NCBI RefSeq assembly: GCF_035581345.1
Contig: NZ_CP141608.1
Span: 5,879,016-5,943,015 of the forward strand
Source: Pseudomonas sp. JQ170C
GTDB taxonomy: Bacteria > Pseudomonadota > Gammaproteobacteria > Pseudomonadales > Pseudomonadaceae
Direction of reading: 5' to 3'
Length of the DNA stretch: 64,000 nucleotides
The notes under the pieces were generated by a model, which saw nothing but the letters and a program-made list of their open reading frames with translations, had not been told where the DNA came from and made no database searches. Below, piece after piece: positions 35,394-42,808 of this stretch; within the stretch, counting starts at the first letter, position 1, and the number at the start of each line of letters is the position of its first letter. The position numbers were made by a program, and so were the translations under genes.

Positions 35394-36748
35394 TGCACGG
35401 CCTCCACGGGGATCAGTTGCTGCTCGGTGGCGAGCGCCTTGAGCATGGTGTCCTGCCAGTACTTGTGTTGCAGCACGAACAGGCCTTCGTCTTCGGTGCG
35501 TACACCACTCAGTTGCGGATGCAGGTCGATTTCCTGGGCGGCTGCGTCGGCACCTTCAACCCAGTGGGTGGCGCCACGCGACATATCGTTCCAGCCGCGC
35601 CCGCCCTGGTAGCCCATCTGGCAGGAGCGGAACTCCTCCAGGTCGTCCGGAGTGGCCATGCCACTGACGTTGAAGAAGTCCTCGTACTGGCGAATGCGCT
35701 GGGCACGGGCTTCGTCACTCTCGCCCTTGGGCGCGATGCAGTAGATGGTGATCTCGGTCTTGTCCACGGCGATCGGCCGGGCAATACGGATCTGCGAGCT
35801 GAACTGGTCCATCAGGTACACGTTCGGGTAAAGGCACAGGTTGCGCGAGTTCTCGATCATCCAGTTGGCGCGGGCCTGGCCGAAGTCAGCGGCCAGCTCG
35901 TCGCGGCGCTCGAACAACGGACGGTCTTCCGGGTTGGCCCAACGGGTCCAGAGCAGCAGGTGACCTTTGTCGAAGGAGTAGAAACCACCCCCGCTCTTGG
36001 CCCAGCCACCAGCGCTCATGGTTTTGACTTCATCACCGGCCTCGCGCTGCTTGCGCTGGTTCTGGGTGGCGGCGTAGTTCCAGTGCACGGCACTGACGTG
36101 GTAGCCGTCGGCGCCGTTCTCGGCGGTCAGCTTCCAGTTGCCTTCGTAGATGTAGGACGACGAGCCGCGCAGCACTTCCAGGCCTTCAGGCGACTGATCG
36201 ACGATCATGTCGATGATCTTGGCCGACTCGCCCAGGTGTTCCACCAAGGGCACCACGTCCGGGTTCAGGCTGCCGAACAGAAAACCGCGGTAGGACTCGA
36301 AACGAGCGACCTTGGTCAGGTCGTGGGAGCCTTCGCAGTTGAAGCTGGCCGGGTAGCCGGCATCCACCGGGTCCTTGACCTTGAGCAGCTTGCCGGAGTT
36401 GTTGAAGGTCCAGCCGTGGAACGGGCAGGTGTAGGAAGAGCGGTTTCCACTCTTGTGCCGGCAGAGCATCGCACCGCGGTGGCTGCAGGCATTGAGGAAG
36501 GCATTGAGCACCCCATCCTTGTTGCGCGCGATAAAGATCGGCTGGCGCCCCATGGTGGTGGTGAGGAAGTCGTTCTTTTCGGGAATCTGGCTCTCGTGGG
36601 CAAGGTATAGCCAGTTGCCCTCGAAGATGTGTTTCATTTCCAGATCGAACAGACGGGGGTCGGTGAACATCTCGCGCTTGCAGCGAAAGACGCCCTTCTC
36701 CTGATCTTCTTCAAGCAGGGAATTAAGGTAATCGAATCCCAGGGACAT
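35390..36748 (-). CDS. benA: Benzoate 1,2-dioxygenase large (alpha) subunit
   Basis: The 452-residue alpha subunit hydroxylates benzoate to the 1,2-cis-diol. Rieske ligands Cys88/His90 and Cys108/His111 appear in NACSHRGAM and YTCPFHGW. Mononuclear iron ligands His217 and His222 follow Asp214 in [14 protein letters not shown]. It is first in benABCD-catBCA. GGAGG precedes ATG, and the leader carries an AATAACAA motif. Paired BenR-type boxes lie 66-101 bp upstream of the start codon. Confidence 0.96.
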   Translation of the reverse strand: MSLGFDYLNSLLEEDQEKGVFRCKREMFTDPRLFDLEMKHIFEGNWLYLAHESQIPEKNDFLTTTMGRQPIFIARNKDGVLNAFLNACSHRGAMLCRHKSGNRSSYTCPFHGWTFNNSGKLLKVKDPVDAGYPASFNCEGSHDLTKVARFESYRGFLFGSLNPDVVPLVEHLGESAKIIDMIVDQSPEGLEVLRGSSSYIYEGNWKLTAENGADGYHVSAVHWNYAATQNQRKQREAGDEVKTMSAGGWAKSGGGFYSFDKGHLLLWTRWANPEDRPLFERRDELAADFGQARANWMIENSRNLCLYPNVYLMDQFSSQIRIARPIAVDKTEITIYCIAPKGESDEARAQRIRQYEDFFNVSGMATPDDLEEFRSCQMGYQGGRGWNDMSRGATHWVEGADAAAQEIDLHPQLSGVRTEDEGLFVLQHKYWQDTMLKALATEQQLIPVEAVQ

Positions 36749-36759
36749 GGCCGGGGCCT

Positions 36760-36775
36760 CCGTTGTTATTGTGTT
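36760..36775 (-). promoter_or_regulatory. Candidate Hfq/Crc motif in the benA leader
   Basis: On the minus strand AACACAATAACAACGG lies just before the GGAGG ribosome site of benA and contains AATAACAA. Hfq/Crc binding there would hide the ribosome site. Confidence 0.5.
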
Positions 36776-36786
36776 CAGGCCATGTC

Positions 36787-36849
36787 AGGTTAGGGAGCGA
36801 GGGGCACGGCAAATATCCGCTTTGTGCAGACCTTTATCCGTTTTCTGCA
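36787..36849 (-). promoter_or_regulatory. benA promoter with two BenR/XylS-type boxes
   Basis: On the minus strand TGCAGAAAACGGATA (36849-36835) and TGCACAAAGCGGATA (36828-36814) both fit the XylS/BenR half-site TGCA-N6-GGNTA perfectly. They are 15 bp each, separated by 6 bp (21-bp period), as at the TOL Pm promoter. A -10-like TAACCT (36792-36787) follows 21 bp after the proximal box. This is the expected BenR-activated benA promoter. Confidence 0.85.
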
Positions 36850-36854
36850 AAGTG

Positions 36855-37811
36855 TCAGGAACGACGCTTGAGGGTATCGGAGGGGAGTTCGCCGAACAGC
36901 GCCTTGTAGGTTTCCGAGAATCGGCCGAGGTGGACGAAGCCATAGTCCATGGCGAGCTCGGTGATATTGCGCACCGTGCACTGTGGGTCGCTGAGGCTGG
37001 CGCGGATGCGCGCGAGCTTTTTATCGCGGATGTAGATCTTGGGCGTGGTGCCGGCGTTGCGCTCGAACAGGATGTACAGCGAGCGCAGGCTCATGCTGGC
37101 CTGGCGGGCCAGTTGTTCGCTGCAAAGGTCCTGCTTCAGGTTCGCCTCGATGTACTCGGCGATGCGCTCGAAAGACGATGCTTGCCCAACCAGCGTCTCG
37201 CGCCTGACGTTGGTCGGCATCAGGGTCAACAGCTTGCTGGCGACGATCTGGCTGTAGTGCTCCTGCACCCGCAGCAATGGCTCGCTGGCTTCGGCTTCAT
37301 GGCAGACCATGGCCAGCAACCCGGCAAACCCTTCCAGCGCCAGCAGCTGGTAATGGTTCTGGATGAACCGCACGCCTTCGCTGGGTCGCTGCCAGCGTTG
37401 CTCGTCACAGACACTTTCGAGCAGGCGGTTGGGCAGCTTGAGGATGAATTTTTCGCAGTCGGCCGAATAGGCGAGATCCACCGGCTCGTCCGGGTTGATC
37501 AGCAGCAGCTCGCCGGGCCCGAGCAAACGCTCGGCACGCCCGCGTCGCCACAGGCAATGGCCACGCAGCAGGATCTGCAGGTGAAAGACGTTTTCCAGGG
37601 CTGCCGACATCACCCGCACTTCGCCGCCATAGCTGATCCGGCACAGATCGAGGCTGGCGAACTTGCGGTGGTCGAGGCACGCCTCGGGGTGCCCGTAGCG
37701 CGGCAAACGGATGTGGTGCACGCCGACATGCTGATTGACATAAGTCGACACGGCATAAGGATCGGCACGATTGAAAACCCGGCTGCGCTCACTGAGCAGG
37801 GGACTCTCCAT
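36855..37811 (-). CDS. benR: AraC/XylS-family activator BenR
   Basis: The 318-residue protein has an AraC_binding_2-type N-terminal sensor region and two C-terminal helix-turn-helix motifs (CSEQLARQASMSLRSLYILF, then VRNITELAMDYGFVHLGRFS near residue 295). BenR binds benzoate and activates benABCD in P. putida. It lies just upstream of benA on the same strand with the BenR boxes in the 106-bp gap. ATG 37811 (MESPLLSERS) is chosen over 37943. A second protein of exactly the same length is encoded at 40773. Confidence 0.92.
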   Translation of the reverse strand: MESPLLSERSRVFNRADPYAVSTYVNQHVGVHHIRLPRYGHPEACLDHRKFASLDLCRISYGGEVRVMSAALENVFHLQILLRGHCLWRRGRAERLLGPGELLLINPDEPVDLAYSADCEKFILKLPNRLLESVCDEQRWQRPSEGVRFIQNHYQLLALEGFAGLLAMVCHEAEASEPLLRVQEHYSQIVASKLLTLMPTNVRRETLVGQASSFERIAEYIEANLKQDLCSEQLARQASMSLRSLYILFERNAGTTPKIYIRDKKLARIRASLSDPQCTVRNITELAMDYGFVHLGRFSETYKALFGELPSDTLKRRS

Positions 37812-37893
37812 ACCAGGACACTCGTTGTAGTTGTCCGGCCAGTCTAAGCGATAGCGCAGGCCTTCGACCAATCGAGGGATGGACGGTGAACCC

Positions 37894-37943
37894 ATCGCGG
37901 GGCAAGCCCGCGCCTGACCGGTAGGCGCGGATTTGCCCCGCAA
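37894..37943. repeat. REP element pair between benR and the porin gene
   Basis: ATCGCGGGGCAAGCCCGCGC and the facing GTAGGCGCGGATTTGCCCCG form a REP pair. It starts 82 bp upstream of the benR start and ends 5 bp from the porin stop. Confidence 0.8.
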
Positions 37944-37948
37944 TCCAC

Positions 37949-39202
37949 CTACAACAGACTCCAGGTATACGTCAGGATCACCCGGTTCTCATCAATGTCC
38001 GAGCGGTAGTTCGACCGCGCCACCGCATTGCGCAACCGCACCCCCAATCCCTTGAATACCCCGCTCTGCACCGCATATCCCAGGTCCAGGTCACGCTCGT
38101 GCTCCTTGCCCTCGAAGCCGAGGCCGGTGTCGACATTGTTGCCTTTGAGATAGCGCACAGTGGCCGTCAGCCCCGGAACGCCCATGGCGACAAAGTCGTA
38201 GTCATAACGCACCTGCCACGAGCGTTCATCGGCATACGAGAACTCATAGGTCGGCACTTCGTTGCCCAATGGCGAAATGTTCGGAAACACTCTGGGAAAT
38301 GCATCCTCACCAAAGATCCCTTGGTAGCCAACGCTGAAGGTATGCCCACCCCGCCGGGCCGACAGCAGCGAATAGAACGCCTGGTTGTCGATATCGCCAA
38401 TGCGGGCCTCCCCCTGCTCACGGGCGCTGAAGTAGCCAAGGTTGGCACCCAGCACCCAGTCGCCCACCGGCTCGCTGTGCTTGAGGCCGACAAATCCCTG
38501 CTGATAGATATCTTCCAGGCGCCCGTACCAGAGGCTCAAGCTGCTGCGGTTGGCGTTGAAGCTGTAATCGCCACCGGCAAAGTTGAAGGCATCGCTATCG
38601 GCCTGGCGCTGGGGCAAATGCCCGAGCATGGCGATCAACTTTTCATCACCTGCTTCATTGCGCAGGCTGGTTGAACTCAAGTGCCCGGCCTGCAGGGTCA
38701 GGCCGCTGATCTCGGCCGAGGTGATGCTGGCGCCCTGATACGTTGGCGGCAGCAGGCGCGAGTCGTTGTATTGCAGGATCGGCAGGTTGGTCTGCAGCTC
38801 ACCGACCTTGAGCTCGGTTTTCGAGTAGCGCAGCTTCAGCGTCGCGCCCATCCGGCTGTACTCATCGGCCGCCCGGCCATCATCCTGGACCGGCAACAGG
38901 CCAGTGCCGGTGCGGTCCGGGCTGCTGTCGAGCTTGAGCCCGAGCAGGCCGATGGCATCGACCCCCACACCGATAAGGCTTGGGGTATAGCCGGATTTGT
39001 AGTTGAAGATAAAACCCTGCCCCCACTCCTCGGCCTTGGACTGCTGATTGGCACCGACGATGCCGGAAAAGTCGCGGCTGAAGTAGTAGTTACGGGCTTG
39101 CAGGGTAGCGGTGGCGTCCTTGAAGAAATCAGCTTCGGCGGCCTGGGTGGTAAAACTCAGGGCGAGCAAGGGCAACAACCCGGCTTGGCGGAGTGTGTTC
39201 AT
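37949..39202 (-). CDS. benF: OprD-family outer membrane porin, BenF-like
   Basis: This 417-residue porin has a signal peptide (MNTLRQAGLLPLLALSFTTQ, cleaved near AAEA), the OprD start FFKDATATLQARNYYFSRDF, repeated amphipathic strands, and the C-terminal outer-membrane signature ending VILTYTWSLL. Family members pass aromatic acids; context points to benzoate, as for BenF. The in-frame upstream extension would hide the signal peptide. It lies 88 bp after benK on the same strand, so the two are likely cotranscribed. Confidence 0.9.
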   Translation of the reverse strand: MNTLRQAGLLPLLALSFTTQAAEADFFKDATATLQARNYYFSRDFSGIVGANQQSKAEEWGQGFIFNYKSGYTPSLIGVGVDAIGLLGLKLDSSPDRTGTGLLPVQDDGRAADEYSRMGATLKLRYSKTELKVGELQTNLPILQYNDSRLLPPTYQGASITSAEISGLTLQAGHLSSTSLRNEAGDEKLIAMLGHLPQRQADSDAFNFAGGDYSFNANRSSLSLWYGRLEDIYQQGFVGLKHSEPVGDWVLGANLGYFSAREQGEARIGDIDNQAFYSLLSARRGGHTFSVGYQGIFGEDAFPRVFPNISPLGNEVPTYEFSYADERSWQVRYDYDFVAMGVPGLTATVRYLKGNNVDTGLGFEGKEHERDLDLGYAVQSGVFKGLGVRLRNAVARSNYRSDIDENRVILTYTWSLL

Positions 39203-39213
39203 GGTTCGTGCGC

Positions 39214-39233
39214 TCTTTTTTATTGTTGTTTTT
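39214..39233 (-). promoter_or_regulatory. Candidate Hfq/Crc motif before the porin gene
   Basis: AAAAACAACAATAAAAAAG on the minus strand contains AACAACAA and AACAATAA. It lies 12-31 bp before the porin start codon, at the ribosome-binding region. Confidence 0.55.
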
Positions 39234-39241
39234 GAATCGCT

Positions 39242-39280
39242 GGGCGAGCCCGCGCCTACCGATAGGGGAGCGGGCGTGCC
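39242..39280. repeat. REP element between benK and benF
   Basis: GGGCGAGCCCGCGCCTACC faces GGGGAGCGGGCGTGCCTGG, a partly degenerate REP pair in the gap between the two genes. Confidence 0.65.
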
Positions 39281-39290
39281 TGGCGGCGGC

Positions 39291-40625
39291 TTAGCCCGAT
39301 ACCGACTGCACCGCTGAACGGGTCTGCGCCACACCCCGGCTGGCAAAGACCATCATCGCCACCGCAGCCACGGCCCCCGGTACGGCAAAGGCCATGAAAT
39401 TGAGCGCCAGCGGCAGCTGGATGCCCAGCAACATGCCGCCCAGGATCGGCCCGACAATCGCCCCGCTGCGCCCAATGCCCGAGGCCCAACCCAGGCCCGT
39501 GGAACGAATGCCCATCGGGTAGTACTGGGCGACACAGGCATAGGCCAGGATCTGCGTGCCAATAGTGGTCGCCCCGGCGATGGCGATCAGCAGGTACAGC
39601 ACCGGTGTCGGGCTCTTGAAGCCGAGCAGGCTGATCGACAGGGCCGCCACGGCAAAGAACACCACCAACACCCGGTCGAGCTTGAAGCGGTCACCCATCC
39701 AGCCACCGCCCACCGCACCGAAGATTGCCCCGAAGTTGAGCACCAGCAGGAACGCCAGGCTCGAACCCAGGCCATAGCCGGCATTGTTCATGAGCTTGGG
39801 CAACCAGGAATTGAGGGCATAGACCATCAGCAAGCAACAGAAAAACGCCACCCAGAGCATCAGGGTGCTCAATGCCCGGCCCTCGCGAAATAGCTGTGGC
39901 ACAGAGCCGCCGACTTCGGTGCCGGTGGCCACGTCCAGGCGATCACCCGCCTGAGGCTGATAGCTCGGCTCCACCCGCGCCAGTAGCTGGCTGGCCTGCT
40001 CGGTACGCCCCTGGCGCACCAGAAACCCCAGGGACTCCGGCAGAAAACGCAGGATCAACGGCAACAGCAGCAGCGGAATGATTGCCACATAGAACACCGA
40101 CTGCCAGCCAAAGCGCGGCAACAGCACAATACCCAGGCCCGCCGAGAGCATGCCGCCCACCGAGTAGCCGCTGAACATGATCGCTACCAGCATGCTGCGC
40201 ATACGCTTGGGCGCGTACTCGTTCATCAGGGCGACCACGTTGGGCATCACCCCGCCGATACCCAGCCCGGCCAGAAACCGACAGATGCCAAACTCGGTGG
40301 GGTTGCGGGCAAAGCCGTTGAGCACGGTAAAGCCGCTGAACAGGATCACGCAGATCATGATGGCTTTCTTGCGGCCGATACGGTCCGACAGCGGGCCGAA
40401 CACCAGCGCCCCGAACATCATGCCGAACAGCGCGTAACTGCCCAGGGCACCGGCCTGCAACGGGGTCATGCCCCACTCCTGCATCAGCGCCGGTAGCACC
40501 ACGCCATAGATGACCAGGTCGTAGCCGTCGAAGATGATGATCAGCGCGCACCAGAACAGCACACGCCAGTGAAAGGCATTGAACTTCGCCTGATCGATCA
40601 GGCTGTTGATATCGATCGTTCGCAT
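39291..40625 (-). CDS. benK: Benzoate transporter BenK (MFS, AAHS family)
   Basis: This 444-residue major facilitator has 12 predicted membrane segments and the family loop motif FGPLSDRIGRKKAIM after helix 2. The N-terminus DINSLIDQAKFNAFHWRVLF and FDGYDLVIYGVVLPALMQEW are typical of AAHS transporters of aromatic acids such as BenK and PcaK. BenK takes up benzoate with protons. It has its own promoter with two BenR-type boxes, 97-132 bp upstream, and an AACAACAACAAAAG leader. Confidence 0.92.
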   Translation of the reverse strand: MRTIDINSLIDQAKFNAFHWRVLFWCALIIIFDGYDLVIYGVVLPALMQEWGMTPLQAGALGSYALFGMMFGALVFGPLSDRIGRKKAIMICVILFSGFTVLNGFARNPTEFGICRFLAGLGIGGVMPNVVALMNEYAPKRMRSMLVAIMFSGYSVGGMLSAGLGIVLLPRFGWQSVFYVAIIPLLLLPLILRFLPESLGFLVRQGRTEQASQLLARVEPSYQPQAGDRLDVATGTEVGGSVPQLFREGRALSTLMLWVAFFCCLLMVYALNSWLPKLMNNAGYGLGSSLAFLLVLNFGAIFGAVGGGWMGDRFKLDRVLVVFFAVAALSISLLGFKSPTPVLYLLIAIAGATTIGTQILAYACVAQYYPMGIRSTGLGWASGIGRSGAIVGPILGGMLLGIQLPLALNFMAFAVPGAVAAVAMMVFASRGVAQTRSAVQSVSG

Positions 40626-40635
40626 GAGGCGTGTC

Positions 40636-40650
40636 TCTTTTGTTGTTGTT
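40636..40650 (-). promoter_or_regulatory. Candidate Hfq/Crc motif before benK
   Basis: AACAACAACAAAAGA on the minus strand, about 11 bp before the benK start codon, contains two overlapping AACAACAA motifs. Confidence 0.55.
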
Positions 40651-40694
40651 ATCGAAACCGTGTGGCGAACCTGCCGAGCAGTGTTCGCAGCCTC

Positions 40695-40757
40695 AGGTTA
40701 GGAGCACAGCAAAAGGGCCAATAGCCGTTTCCTGCGAATCAATATCCAGTTTGCGCA
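40695..40757 (-). promoter_or_regulatory. benK promoter with paired BenR-type boxes
   Basis: On the minus strand TGCGCAAACTGGATA (40757-40743) and CGCAGGAAACGGCTA (40736-40722) each differ from TGCA-N6-GGNTA by one base. The 6-bp gap, 21-bp period and the TAACCT -10-like element (40700-40695) 21 bp beyond the proximal box repeat the benA promoter geometry exactly. Confidence 0.75.
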
Positions 40758-40772
40758 AGGCGCGATCAGGGG

Positions 40773-41729
40773 TCAGCGGTAGCGTTTGAAGGTGACCGAG
40801 GGCAGCTCGCCAAAGCGCTGGCGGTAGCTCTCGGCAAAGCGTCCCAAGTGCAGAAAGCCGAAGTCCAGGGCGATTTCGGTGACATTGCGCACCGGGCTGG
40901 CCGGGTCTTGAAGGGCCGCATGGATTCGCTCCAGTTTGCGCTGGCGCACATACCCCTTGGGCGATAAGCCGGCATGGCGTTCAAACAACGAGTACAAGGA
41001 GCGCTCGCTTACCCGCGCCACGTTCATCAACTGCGCCACACTGATGTCCTGGTGCACATGGGCATCGATATAGGCCGCCAGTTGCTCGAAAGAATGGGCG
41101 TGCTGCGCGGGCTCGCTACGCTGGACATTGTTGCCCAGCAAGCTGAGCAACTTGCTGGCAACGATGCGGGCGTAATGCTCCTGCACCTGCAGCAATGACT
41201 GGCTGGATTCCGCTTCTTCACAGACCAGCCCGAGCAGGCCGAAAAACCCTTCCAGCTCGTGCGTGACATGACGAGCACGGGTGAAGCGGATACCGCCTTC
41301 AGGAACCTGCCAACGCTGGTCAACACAGGCCTGTTCCAACAGGCCGACCGGCATTTTCAAGATGAACTTCTCGCAGTCGGACGAGTACGTCAGATCCACC
41401 GGATCATCGGGATTGATCAGCAACAACTCGCCCGGAACATAGTGATGCTCGTTACCACGACAACTGGACTGACAGTGCCCGCTGAGCAATACCTGAAGGT
41501 GATACAGCGTTCCCAGCGCGGGCGAGGTAATCCGGGCCTTGCCGCCATAACTCAGGCGGCATAGATCGAGGCTGGCGAACTTGCGATGGCTGATACTCGC
41601 CTGCAGATCCCCGGTGCGGGGCAAGCGCAGACTATGGCCACCGACATGCTGGTTGACGTACTCGGACACGGCGTAAGGATCGGCGCGCTCAAACACGCAG
41701 CTGCGCTCGCTTAACAGGTGGCTGCTCAT
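40773..41729 (-). CDS. Second BenR-like AraC/XylS-family activator
   Basis: This 318-residue protein aligns with BenR over its whole length: shared blocks include LLSERS-VF-RADPYAVS, YVNQHVG, HRKFASLDLCR, PGELLLINPD, CEKFIL, QEHY, IVASKLL and FGELPS near the end. It has the same C-terminal double helix-turn-helix (VAQLMNVARVSERSLYSLFE, then VTEIALDFGFLHLGRFAESY). It lies upstream of benK on the same strand. The ligand may be benzoate or a related aromatic acid. An AAGAACAAGAAGAG motif precedes the start codon. Confidence 0.85.
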   Translation of the reverse strand: MSSHLLSERSCVFERADPYAVSEYVNQHVGGHSLRLPRTGDLQASISHRKFASLDLCRLSYGGKARITSPALGTLYHLQVLLSGHCQSSCRGNEHHYVPGELLLINPDDPVDLTYSSDCEKFILKMPVGLLEQACVDQRWQVPEGGIRFTRARHVTHELEGFFGLLGLVCEEAESSQSLLQVQEHYARIVASKLLSLLGNNVQRSEPAQHAHSFEQLAAYIDAHVHQDISVAQLMNVARVSERSLYSLFERHAGLSPKGYVRQRKLERIHAALQDPASPVRNVTEIALDFGFLHLGRFAESYRQRFGELPSVTFKRYR

Positions 41730-41738
41730 GGGCTGCCC

Positions 41739-41752
41739 TCTTCTTGTTCTTG
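41739..41752 (-). promoter_or_regulatory. Candidate Hfq/Crc motif before the second BenR-like gene
   Basis: AAGAACAAGAAGAG on the minus strand contains AAGAACAA and overlaps the ribosome-binding region of the 40773 gene. Confidence 0.45.
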
Positions 41753-41858
41753 GCGGACGATATCCACAGGGTCTGGTTATCCACAAGGCGCCAGCTTGCG
41801 TCAGCCCCGCCAGGCAGTCCAATATCTGTTGGGTGGGCAACAATACCCAGGAGGTATC

Positions 41859-42752
41859 ATGGAACTGCGCCATCTGCGTTACTTCCGGGTGCTGGCGCAG
41901 ACCCTGAACTTCACCCGCGCCGCCGAGCAACTGCACATTGCCCAACCGCCCCTGAGCCGGCAGATCCGCCAGCTGGAAGAAACCCTGGGCGTCGAACTGC
42001 TGGAGCGCAGCCGCCCGCTGCGCCTGACCGAGGCCGGGCGCTACTTCCATGAACAAAGTGCAATGCTGCTGGACCAGCTCGAACAGATTGGCGAAGGCAC
42101 CCGACGTATCGCCAACAGTGAGCGACAGTGGCTGCGTATCGGCTTTGCACCCTCGACCCTCTATGACCTGCTGCCCGAACTGATTCGCCAACTGCGCAGT
42201 CATCAGGCGCTGGAGCTTGGCCTGCAGGAAATGATCACCCTGCAGCAAGTCGAAGCCCTCAAGGCCGGACGCATCGATATCGGCTTCGGCCGCATCCACA
42301 TCAAGGACCCGGCGATCGACCAGCACGTGCTGCGCGAAGAACCGCTGGTGGTCGCCCTGCCCTGCGGGCATCCGCTGATCGGTCGGCCAATCGACCTGGT
42401 GCGCCTGGCCTTTGAACCGTTTGTGCTCTACCCCGTCACGCCGCGCCCAAGCTATGCCGACCACATCATGGCCCTGTTCACTAACCAGGGCCTGAGCGTG
42501 CAAGTGATCCAGTGGACCAATGAACTGCAGACGGCGCTCGGGCTGGTGGCTGCGGGCCTGGGGATAACACTGGTGCCCGCCTCGGTGCAGCGCCAGCACC
42601 GTGACGACATCGTTTATTTGCCGCTGAGCGAATCAGCGGCGGTTTCGCCGATCATCCTCAGTCGGCGGGCTGGGGATAACTCGCCGCAGGTCAGGCACTG
42701 CCTGGGGTTGATTGAAACCATGACCGGCCACCGAATCGCACAATCTGATTAG
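41859..42752 (+). CDS. BenM/CatR-like LysR-family regulator
   Basis: The 297-residue protein begins MELRHLRYFRVLAQTLNFTR and has the LysR helix-turn-helix LHIAQPPLSRQIRQLEETLG. The effector part matches BenM/CatM-type regulators: IGFAPSTLYDLLPELI, EALKAGRIDIGFGRI, DPAIDQHVLREEPLVVAL and ALGLVAAGLGITLVPASVQR. Those proteins respond to cis,cis-muconate (and benzoate). Here it is divergent from the second BenR-like gene rather than from catB. AGGAGGT before ATG is a strong ribosome site. It may be the CatR of this cluster; which promoter it controls is not visible. Confidence 0.8.
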   Translation: MELRHLRYFRVLAQTLNFTRAAEQLHIAQPPLSRQIRQLEETLGVELLERSRPLRLTEAGRYFHEQSAMLLDQLEQIGEGTRRIANSERQWLRIGFAPSTLYDLLPELIRQLRSHQALELGLQEMITLQQVEALKAGRIDIGFGRIHIKDPAIDQHVLREEPLVVALPCGHPLIGRPIDLVRLAFEPFVLYPVTPRPSYADHIMALFTNQGLSVQVIQWTNELQTALGLVAAGLGITLVPASVQRQHRDDIVYLPLSESAAVSPIILSRRAGDNSPQVRHCLGLIETMTGHRIAQSD

Positions 42753-42764
42753 CCAGAAACAAAA

Positions 42765-42785
42765 AACCCCCGAAAATCGGGGGTT
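42765..42785. terminator. Bidirectional terminator between the LysR gene and glmS; attTn7 position
   Basis: AACCCCCGA (42765-42773), loop AAA, TCGGGGGTT (42777-42785). It ends the LysR gene (plus) and glmS (minus) with A/T-rich flanks on both sides. Tn7 normally inserts about 25 bp past the glmS stop, which is 42784-42788 here. No Tn7 end is present, so the site is empty. Confidence 0.8.
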
Positions 42786-42808
42786 CGTTGGATCGCTAGC
42801 TGTGACGG

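Noticed and set aside
42784..42788. Possible Tn7 insertion next to glmS
   Set aside because: No Tn7 end repeats or tns genes are visible; only the target site is present.
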